From contig JAHIIS010000035.1 of the NCBI GenBank assembly GCA_018899075.1, forward strand, positions 1 through 6,154: 6,154 nt of DNA, read 5' to 3'. The notes beneath the pieces are model-generated. The model did no database searches. It saw only the letters and a program-made list of their open reading frames with translations, and was not told the DNA's origin. Within the stretch, counting starts at the first letter, position 1, and every line of letters starts with the position of its first letter. Shown piece after piece: positions 1-4,890 of this stretch. The stretch is from Candidatus Omnitrophota bacterium (GTDB taxonomy: Bacteria > Omnitrophota > Gorgyraeia > JAFGHF01). A program made the translations under genes and the position numbers.

Positions 1-340
1 CATAGCTGGATTAGTAGTTTCCGGGTTTATTGTCAGAATAGCCCTCAAACTTATTCGCTTAAACATCGGGATAATTATGGACGAGAGGCCCCATTCGGCA
101 TTTATAAATAATATTAAGGCCATCGCCCGGGAAACCGAAGGAGTGAGAAAAGTAGACAGTATTAAGGTCCATCGCCGCGGCTCTCAGTTTACTATTGATT
201 TAGAAGTAGAGGTAGATAGCAGTAAAACAGTAGATGAAGGCCATAGGATAGCATCTAACGTAAGAGCTAAACTTCTTAAACGGATGCGCAATATACGCGA
301 TGTTATGATCCATGTGAATCCTTTTAGGCCGGGAGGCTAA
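1..340 (+). CDS. Cation diffusion facilitator (CDF) family metal transporter, 3' end only
   Basis: This is the C-terminal part of a CDF-type inner-membrane divalent-cation/proton antiporter, probably exporting Zn, Fe or Mn. The frame is open from base 2, so the gene starts upstream of the window. The ATG at 77 is internal (the M of the M-D-E-R-P motif), not a start. What remains is the end of the last membrane helix (about 20 hydrophobic residues, bases 2-75), then the M-D-E-R-P linker, then a complete cytoplasmic dimerisation domain with the V-R-K-V-D-S-I-K-V-H strand and the terminal V-M-I-H-V-N-P. Compared from memory with E. coli YiiP, two of the C-terminal-domain metal histidines seem kept (codons 242-244 and 311-313). 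The positions of YiiP H232 and D285 appear to be Asp and Asn, so C-terminal metal binding may differ. The stop is 2 bases before the next gene. Metal specificity cannot be judged without the membrane domain. Confidence 0.88.
   Translation, partial: IAGLVVSGFIVRIALKLIRLNIGIIMDERPHSAFINNIKAIARETEGVRKVDSIKVHRRGSQFTIDLEVEVDSSKTVDEGHRIASNVRAKLLKRMRNIRDVMIHVNPFRPGG
331..336 (+). promoter_or_regulatory. Ribosome binding site for the Nfu-like gene
   Basis: GGGAGG lies inside the last codons of the CDF gene, 6 bases before the ATG at 343. It is one of the better Shine-Dalgarno sequences in the window and fixes the start of the next gene. Confidence 0.6.
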
Positions 341-342
341 AA

Positions 343-567
343 ATGCGGGAAGAGATTGAAAAGGTATTAGCGGAAGAAGTAAGGCCGATGCTGTCCATGC
401 ACGGCGGAGGCGTGGATTTAGTTGAGGTGACAGAGGAGGGCACGGTCAAGGTGAGATTGACCGGCGGCTGTTGCGGATGCCCTTCGGCCCAGATGACTCT
501 GGTAGGCGTGGTGGAGAAGGCGATTAAATCCAAAGTGCCGCAAGTTAAGAAGGTAGAATCGGTATAA
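343..567 (+). CDS. NifU C-terminal-domain (Nfu-type) Fe-S cluster scaffold/carrier protein
   Basis: This is a 74-residue stand-alone Nfu domain, the usual size for the single-domain form. Nfu proteins assemble or carry a [4Fe-4S] cluster in the cytoplasm and pass it to apo-proteins, with two subunits sharing one cluster through a CxxC pair. Visible signatures are the N-terminal helix (E-E-I-E-K-V-L), the R-P-M-L-x-x-H-G-G-G-V-D-L motif at residues 14-26, and the cluster motif G-G-C-C-G-C-P-S-A-Q-M-T-L with C43 and C46 as the CxxC pair. C44 makes the motif C-C-G-C instead of the commoner C-G-S-C. The N-terminal NifU domains are absent, so it is not nitrogen-fixation NifU. The following gene starts on the base after the stop, suggesting coupled translation. 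Confidence 0.93.
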   Translation: MREEIEKVLAEEVRPMLSMHGGGVDLVEVTEEGTVKVRLTGGCCGCPSAQMTLVGVVEKAIKSKVPQVKKVESV

Positions 568-1227
568 TTGAAGATTTATGTAGATGTGTTTATTATGGGT
601 GTGGCTACAAGCTGGGGTCCGTGCGTTTCGTTTTGCGCTCCGATATTAATTCCCTATATCGCCGCCACCCAGAAGGGCTGGCTTGCGGGCCTGAAGGTGA
701 GCTTAGCCTTTTCCCTGGCCCGAATAATTCCGTATGTAATATTGAGTTTAATCAGCGCCACTTTAGGCCAATGCTTAATCAGGAGATTTTATGAAAGCCC
801 CCCGGGATCGATTATTTACATCGCCGCGGGCGCTTTTATCTCTTTATTGGGGATACTTATCGTTACAGGTAAGAACTGTCATTGCGAGCCCAAAGGGCGA
901 AGCAATCTCAAAAAATCCTGGAGGAGCAGGGGTGGCCCAAAAGAGATGATTCTCCTGGGGATTATGGTGGGTTTTGCGCCTTGCCTGCCCTTGCTCGGCC
1001 TGCTTACGTATATCGCTTTTAACGCCCGGGACTTTCTGCACGGCGCGTCTCTGGGATTGGCCTTTGGCCTCGGCACGCTTATTTCGCCTTTGATTTTGTT
1101 CGGGCCCTTAGCCGGCGCAAGCGCAGCCTTTCTGTTTAAAAGGTCATTGGTTTATAAAATAGTCGGTCGCGCCTGCGGGCTGATATTGTTGTATTTCGGA
1201 ATAGGGATGATAATTAGGGTTTTATGA
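568..1227 (+). CDS. CcdA/DsbD-like (DsbD_2, 'TauE/SafE-type') membrane protein with an in-frame repeat in a loop
   Basis: This is a 219-residue, very hydrophobic protein with about six membrane segments (roughly residues 5-30, 37-63, 79-101, 127-151, 157-186 and 197-218). Two matching Cys-Pro motifs, G-P-C19 near the first helix and A-P-C139-L-P at the start of the fourth, match the redox cysteine pair that CcdA and the DsbD membrane domain use to pass electrons across the inner membrane. An electron-carrier role is therefore favoured over sulfite export, although databases often label such proteins TauE/SafE. The start is the TTG at 568, directly after the preceding TAA; an AAGAAGGT stretch at 547-554 is a distant possible ribosome site. 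The ATG at 595 (residue 10) is an alternative but would clip the first helix. Residues 104-114 are encoded by a dispersed-type repeat and, with the polar residues to about 126, make the loop between helices 3 and 4. The stop overlaps the next start (ATGA). The partner is unknown. Confidence 0.75.
   Translation: MKIYVDVFIMGVATSWGPCVSFCAPILIPYIAATQKGWLAGLKVSLAFSLARIIPYVILSLISATLGQCLIRRFYESPPGSIIYIAAGAFISLLGILIVTGKNCHCEPKGRSNLKKSWRSRGGPKEMILLGIMVGFAPCLPLLGLLTYIAFNARDFLHGASLGLAFGLGTLISPLILFGPLAGASAAFLFKRSLVYKIVGRACGLILLYFGIGMIIRVL
878..909 (+). repeat. Palindromic dispersed-type repeat read in frame inside the CcdA-like gene
   Basis: The segment is an imperfect inverted repeat: outer arms ATTGC (881-885) and GCAAT (902-906), inner arms GCCC and GGGC around an AAA loop. 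Its wording, GTCATTGCGAG...GAAGCAATCTC, resembles a short interspersed repeat I remember from several bacterial genomes, where it often appears in or between genes and gives peptides like C-H-C-E...R-S-N-L. Only one copy is in this window, so its repetitive nature is recalled, not shown here. Confidence 0.6.
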
Positions 1228-1883
1228 TTAAAGAAAATGTCCGGGGGCTGTTGCAGGAATTGCCCGCTCACGTAGAGCTGGTAGCTGCGGCCAAAGCCAG
1301 AACTGCCGAAGAAATTTTAGAAGCAATAGAAGCGGGCGTAAAGATTATCGGAGAAAATTATGTCCAGGAGGCGCAGAGGGCATTCGAAGTAATCGGCAGC
1401 AGGGCGAAATGGCATTTTATCGGGCACCTGCAGAAGAATAAAGTAAAGAAGGCGGTAAAGCTCTTTGATATGATTGAGACAGTCGATTCCAAAGGCTTAG
1501 CAGTTGAGATTGATAAGATATGCGCGCAAGAGAACAAAGTAATGCAAGTGCTCGTAGAGATAAACAGCGGCCGGGAAAAGCAGAAGTTCGGCGTAATGCC
1601 GGAAGAAGCCGAAGGACTGATAAAAGAATTATCCCGCCTCAGGAATATAAGTATAATGGGGCTGATGGCTATGGGGCCTTACGCCGGCGAGCCGGAACTC
1701 ACCCGCCCTTATTTTGTCGAAACAAAGAAGACGTTTGATAATATCAAAGCCCTTAATCTGCCGGGCGTGGAAATGAAATATCTTTCGATGGGGATGACCA
1801 ATTCTTATCGCATTGCCATAGAAGAAGGGGCGAATGTTGTCAGGATAGGCAGTAAGATATTCGGCGAAAGAGAAGAAAAGTGA
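1224..1883 (+). CDS. yggS: YggS/PLPBP family pyridoxal-phosphate homeostasis protein
   Basis: This is a 219-residue single-domain protein with the alanine-racemase-like TIM barrel. Family members bind PLP in the cytoplasm without a known catalytic reaction and buffer vitamin B6 and amino/keto-acid pools. Family landmarks in order are V-A-A-A-K24, the expected Schiff-base lysine; G-E-N-Y-V-Q-E; W-H-F-I-G-H-L-Q-K-N-K; the K-F-G strand end (V-E-I-N-S-G-R-E-K-Q-K-F-G); and the phosphate-binding end M-G-M-T-N-S...V-R-I-G-S-K-I-F-G. The N-terminus is about 12 residues shorter than E. coli YggS (lysine at 24 instead of 36). An in-frame TAG at 1215-1217 rules out an upstream start. M-G-M-T-N-S replaces the more usual M-G-M-S-x-D. 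The ATG overlaps the previous stop by 4 bases and the stop overlaps the next GTG by 4 bases. Confidence 0.93.
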   Translation: MIKENVRGLLQELPAHVELVAAAKARTAEEILEAIEAGVKIIGENYVQEAQRAFEVIGSRAKWHFIGHLQKNKVKKAVKLFDMIETVDSKGLAVEIDKICAQENKVMQVLVEINSGREKQKFGVMPEEAEGLIKELSRLRNISIMGLMAMGPYAGEPELTRPYFVETKKTFDNIKALNLPGVEMKYLSMGMTNSYRIAIEEGANVVRIGSKIFGEREEK

Positions 1884-2665
1884 ATATAAATATTGAGGCA
1901 AGAAAGAAACTGGCAATTAAGGCCTGTAAAGAAACAGCTAAAATATTGCTGGACAGCTTTGGAAAGAAACTCAGGATTAAAAGCAAAGCAGACAGGGACC
2001 TGGTAACTGATATCGACGAAAGGTGCGAAAAGGCAATTATAAAATTAATCAAAAGACACTACCCCCAAGACGGTATTCTCTCTGAGGAAAGCCCTCGTTC
2101 TCCTTCAAGTTCAGGGGTCAGATGGATAATCGACCCGATGGACGGGACGCACAACTTCGTTCATAATATAGAAATCTTCGGCACATCTATAGCCATAGAA
2201 TTTAAAGGAAGGGTCGTTTTAGGGCTGATATATATGCCCATAACCGATGAACTTTACATCGCCCGCAAGGGCGAAGGCGCTTACCGTAACGGCAAAAGGA
2301 TAACCGTATCGAAAAGGAGTTTGAAAGAGGCCACACTCATTTATGATAGCAGTCTGCGGCTGAATAAAAAACAGATGCTCAAGAGTCTCAGCGGGCTTGT
2401 GGATGGAGTCTTTAATGTGCGGATGTTTGGCTCTACCGTGCGCAGCTTAACCTATCTTGCCGAGGGCAAGGCCGATATCGAGATAGAGTTTAACGATAAG
2501 GCCTGGGACTTTGCCGCGGGACTCCTTTTGGTTGAAGAGGCCGGCGGAAAATCTACGGACTTCCGTGGCAGGCGGTGGAATACAGATACGCGAGGCTATA
2601 TTGCCTCAAACGCAGTTGTGCATGAGCAGCTGTTGAGGATAATGAAGAGAGGTTTAAAGAAATGA
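1880..2665 (+). CDS. suhB: Inositol monophosphatase family (SuhB-like) Mg-dependent phosphatase
   Basis: This 261-residue protein has normal family length and all metal-site motifs: D-L-V-T-D44, S-E69-E70, the signature W-I-I-D85-P-M-D88-G-T-H-N-F, and the C-terminal W-D210-F-A-A-G. Enzymes of this fold remove phosphate from inositol-1-phosphate, fructose-1,6-bisphosphate, NADP or PAP using two or three Mg ions. Substrate cannot be assigned from these motifs, so suhB is a family label, not proof of inositol activity. The start is GTG at 1880, in a GTGA overlap with the previous stop, with AGAGAAG just upstream; no ATG lies near the expected N-terminus. A short P-R-S-P-S-S-S linker at residues 72-78 precedes the signature. 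The stop overlaps the start of the small cysteine-rich gene. Confidence 0.92.
   Translation: MNINIEARKKLAIKACKETAKILLDSFGKKLRIKSKADRDLVTDIDERCEKAIIKLIKRHYPQDGILSEESPRSPSSSGVRWIIDPMDGTHNFVHNIEIFGTSIAIEFKGRVVLGLIYMPITDELYIARKGEGAYRNGKRITVSKRSLKEATLIYDSSLRLNKKQMLKSLSGLVDGVFNVRMFGSTVRSLTYLAEGKADIEIEFNDKAWDFAAGLLLVEEAGGKSTDFRGRRWNTDTRGYIASNAVVHEQLLRIMKRGLKK
2647..2652 (+). promoter_or_regulatory. Ribosome binding site for the 50-residue gene
   Basis: GAGAGG sits 9 bases before the ATG at 2662, within the end of the phosphatase gene. It supports real translation of the small downstream frame. Confidence 0.5.
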
Positions 2666-2814
2666 AAGAGAGAAAGCCGAAGATACGCTGTTGCGAAAGA
2701 TGCCAGATATATTGGACCTGCGAGAAGAAGTGGTATCGGGGAGAGCGCCACGAAGAGGATATCTGTTGCCCGGCCTGTAATTTTTACAGTGAGTGCATAG
2801 CTAAACTGAAGTAG
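2662..2814 (+). CDS. Small cysteine-rich (zinc-ribbon-like) protein of unknown function
   Basis: This 50-residue protein fills the space between the phosphatase and deformylase genes. Its ATG overlaps the phosphatase stop (ATGA), and a GAGAGG ribosome site lies 9 bases upstream, so it fits the coupling pattern of the operon. It has eight cysteines: C10, C11, C14, C20, then C35, C36, C39 and C45. The arrangement is two similar halves, C-C-x-x-C-x5-C and C-C-x-x-C-x5-C, separated by a charged, aromatic centre (E-K-K-W-Y-R-G-E). Two CxxC knuckles of this kind usually hold one structural zinc ion, as in a zinc ribbon; an Fe-S cluster or disulfides are less likely but not excluded. It is highly charged, with no signal peptide or membrane segment, so it is presumably cytoplasmic. 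I do not recognise a named family. Confidence 0.78.
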   Translation: MKERKPKIRCCERCQIYWTCEKKWYRGERHEEDICCPACNFYSECIAKLK

Positions 2815-2836
2815 AGAAGAGAAAAAGCATAGGATT

Positions 2837-3319
2837 ATGGGCAAAATATTGAAGATTAAAAAATACCCTGATAAGATATTACGGGAAGGGTCCCGGGCAG
2901 TTGAGAAGATTGCGGAAACAGAAACGAAACTTTTTGAAGATATGTTTTCTACTATGCGCAATTCTTCGGGGATAGGCCTGGCCGCGCCGCAGGTCGGCAT
3001 AAACCAGAAGCTTATTGTCGCAGATATAGACGGGCAGCTCCTTAAGCTTGCCAATCCCGAGGTGATTAAGGCTGAAGGAAAAGACAAAATGGAAGAAGGC
3101 TGTCTCAGTGTGCCCGGCGTCCTCGTTAACATAGAAAGGGCATATGAGGTCGTTGTTAAAGGCTTGAACGAAAATGGCGAACTTGTAGAAATAAAAGCCC
3201 GGGGGCTTCTGGCCAGGATCCTGCTCCATGAGATAGACCACCTCAACGGCAAATTGATTATCGATTATATGAATTTTTTTAAAAAAGTAAGGTTTAAGAT
3301 ATGCGGGAGAAATAAATGA
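2837..3319 (+). CDS. def: Peptide deformylase
   Basis: This 160-residue protein removes the formyl group from the initiator methionine of new proteins. All three family motifs are present: G-I-G-L-A-A-P-Q-V-G (45-54), E-G-C89-L-S, which supplies the metal cysteine, and H131-E132-I-D-H135, which supplies two metal histidines and the catalytic glutamate. The residue before the HExDH motif is Leu where Gln is common. The N-terminus (M-G-K-I-L-K-I-K-K-Y-P-D) matches the family, so ATG at 2837 is right, even though the nearest AGGA (2831-2834) is too close and the purine run at 2813-2825 may serve instead. Met-tRNA formyltransferase (fmt), a common neighbour of def, does not follow. The stop overlaps the start of purH by 4 bases. 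Confidence 0.96.
   Translation: MGKILKIKKYPDKILREGSRAVEKIAETETKLFEDMFSTMRNSSGIGLAAPQVGINQKLIVADIDGQLLKLANPEVIKAEGKDKMEEGCLSVPGVLVNIERAYEVVVKGLNENGELVEIKARGLLARILLHEIDHLNGKLIIDYMNFFKKVRFKICGRNK
3305..3310 (+). promoter_or_regulatory. Ribosome binding site for purH
   Basis: GGGAGA lies 5 bases before the ATG at 3316, inside the end of def, and supports that start along with the ATGA overlap. Confidence 0.5.
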
Positions 3320-4890
3320 TAAAGATTAAAAGGGCTTTAATCAGCGTATCCGATAAAACCGGCATAGAAGCTTTGGCCGGGGCGCTTGACAAATTCGGGG
3401 TGCAAATTCTATCCACGGGGGGGACGGCAAAGATAATAAAAGAATCAGGCGTAGCGGTTAAAGACGTCTCTGAATATACAGGGTTTCCCGAAATGATGGA
3501 CGGCCGGGTAAAGACTCTTCATCCTAAGATACACGGGGGGCTGCTTGCCTTAAGGCAAAACAAATCCCATATGGATGAGGCAAAAAAACACGGCATCGAG
3601 ATGATTGATATGGTAGTAGTAAATCTCTATCCTTTTGAAAAAACAGTGGCCAAAGACGGCGTAACAGTTGAGGAGGCAATCGAGAATATCGATATCGGCG
3701 GCCCTTCGATGCTCAGGAGCGCAGCCAAGAATTACAGGTCGGTAGCCGTAATTACAAATCCTCGCCAGTACCCGGATATAATAAAAGAGTTTGAACAAAA
3801 TCGCGGTTCGCTTTCGGAGTTAACGCTTAAGAATTTAGCGGTAGAGGTGTTTAAGCGCACCTCGGAATATGATAGCGCTATATACCGTTATTTAAACCAG
3901 ACCTCAGACGTCAAAAGTCAGAAGTCAGAACGATTTCCGGATAGTTTGAATTTAAGTTTTGAAAAAGTGCAGGATTTAAGATACGGCGAAAACCCGCACC
4001 AGAAAGCCGCATTTTATAAAGACCCCTCTTGCCGGGAGGCCGCAGTAGCAGGCGCAAGACAGCTTCAGGGGAAAGAATTATCATTTAATAATATCATAGA
4101 CTTAAACGCCGCTATTGAAATAGTTAAAGACTTTGAAAGGCCCGCCGCAAGCATTATCAAACACACAAATCCCTGCGGCGCGGCCGAGGCCGATTCTTTG
4201 TCACAGGCTTATATGGACGCCTTGGAATGCGACAGGCTAAGCGCCTTCGGCAGTATCGTGGCTTTTAACGGCAGAGTGGATAGAGAGCTCGCCGGAGTCA
4301 TGATGAAGGAAGCGGATTTTGTTGAGTGCGTAATAGCGCCATCTTTTGATGAGGAGGCCCAAGAGGCCTTTTCAAAGAAGAAGAGTTTGAGAGTATTGGA
4401 AGTGCCCGGCTTTAGAAAAACAAGCGAAACAGAGCTGGACTTTAAAAAGGTGGTAGGCGGGCTTTTGGTTCAGGATATGGACTTAAAGGTTGCGCGGGCG
4501 GGCGACCTCAACATAGTAACTAAAAAGGCGCTGACAGATGAACAGATGCATTCTCTTTTATTCGGCTGGAAGATTGTAAAACACGTAAAGAGTAATGCCA
4601 TAGTTTTGTGCCGGGGAACAAAAACCGTTGGAATCGGCGCGGGGCAGATGTCCCGGGTCGATTCGGTAATTATCGCTTGCAGAAAGGCAGGGAAAAAATC
4701 AAAAGGCGCTGTTCTTGCCAGCGATGCCTTTTTCCCCAAGCCGGATGCGATAGAGCAGGCGCACCGCGCGGGAATAATAGCCGTTATCCAGCCCGGCGGC
4801 TCAAAGGCAGATGGGCAGATAATCGAGGCCTGTAATAAATACGGGATGAGTATGGCCTTTACGGGGACGAGGCACTTTAAACATGGATAA
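3316..4890 (+). CDS. purH: Bifunctional AICAR transformylase / IMP cyclohydrolase
   Basis: This 524-residue protein catalyses the last two steps of de novo purine synthesis: it formylates AICAR with 10-formyl-tetrahydrofolate and closes the ring to IMP. The N-terminal cyclohydrolase (MGS-fold) domain shows S-V-S-D-K-T-G (10-16), S-T-G-G-T (33-37) and F-P-E-M-M-D-G-R-V-K-T-L-H-P-K-I-H-G-G (57-75). The transformylase domain shows L-R-Y-G-E-N-P-H-Q (221-229), the catalytic-site K282-H283-T-N-P-C-G, and the usual ends S-D-A-F-F-P, Q-P-G-G-S and F-T-G-x-R-H-F. Length is normal and both active sites look intact. An odd stretch at residues 197-205 (S-D-V-K-S-Q-K-S-E) between the domains comes from a small tandem repeat in the DNA. 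The start overlaps def by 4 bases; the last 8 bases overlap folE. Its product IMP leads to GTP, the substrate of the next gene. Confidence 0.98.
   Translation: MIKIKRALISVSDKTGIEALAGALDKFGVQILSTGGTAKIIKESGVAVKDVSEYTGFPEMMDGRVKTLHPKIHGGLLALRQNKSHMDEAKKHGIEMIDMVVVNLYPFEKTVAKDGVTVEEAIENIDIGGPSMLRSAAKNYRSVAVITNPRQYPDIIKEFEQNRGSLSELTLKNLAVEVFKRTSEYDSAIYRYLNQTSDVKSQKSERFPDSLNLSFEKVQDLRYGENPHQKAAFYKDPSCREAAVAGARQLQGKELSFNNIIDLNAAIEIVKDFERPAASIIKHTNPCGAAEADSLSQAYMDALECDRLSAFGSIVAFNGRVDRELAGVMMKEADFVECVIAPSFDEEAQEAFSKKKSLRVLEVPGFRKTSETELDFKKVVGGLLVQDMDLKVARAGDLNIVTKKALTDEQMHSLLFGWKIVKHVKSNAIVLCRGTKTVGIGAGQMSRVDSVIIACRKAGKKSKGAVLASDAFFPKPDAIEQAHRAGIIAVIQPGGSKADGQIIEACNKYGMSMAFTGTRHFKHG
3903..3930 (+). 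repeat. Short tandem array of a GTCAGAA-like 7-mer inside purH
   Basis: Four consecutive 7-base units are visible: CTCAGAC (3903-3909, degenerate), GTCAAAA (3910-3916), GTCAGAA (3917-3923) and GTCAGAA (3924-3930). The array keeps the frame open and encodes a polar linker between the PurH domains. Since 28 bases is not a multiple of three, frame retention depends on the exact copy number plus flanking bases. Confidence 0.6.
4868..4872 (+). promoter_or_regulatory. Possible ribosome binding site for folE
   Basis: CGAGG lies within the end of purH, 10 bases before the ATG at 4883. It favours this ATG over the in-frame ATG at 4904. Confidence 0.4.

Noticed and set aside
77..340. An independent 87-residue gene starting at the ATG at 77
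   Set aside because: The same frame is open to the window edge and encodes the end of a membrane helix leading into the CDF M-D-E-R-P motif, so 77 is internal.
595..1227. ATG at 595 as the start of the CcdA-like gene
   Set aside because: It has no ribosome site and would shorten the first helix. TTG at 568 abuts the previous stop, matching the coupling seen elsewhere; kept only as an alternative.
2103..2115. A 13-base match, CTTCAAGTTCAGG, shared between the phosphatase gene and folE (5222-5234)
   Set aside because: In folE it encodes the conserved L-Q-V-Q motif and in the phosphatase a different reading in a linker. There is no extended similarity, so chance is the simplest explanation.
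2815..2836. Possible terminator or promoter in the only real gap between genes
   Set aside because: It is 22 bases of purine-rich sequence with no inverted repeat, T-run or recognisable -10/-35 pair.
2596..3252. A 218-codon open frame on the minus strand across the phosphatase end, the small gene and def
   Set aside because: It is antisense to def, which has all deformylase motifs, and to two overlapping sense genes. Its product is Ser/Leu-rich with no recognisable domain.
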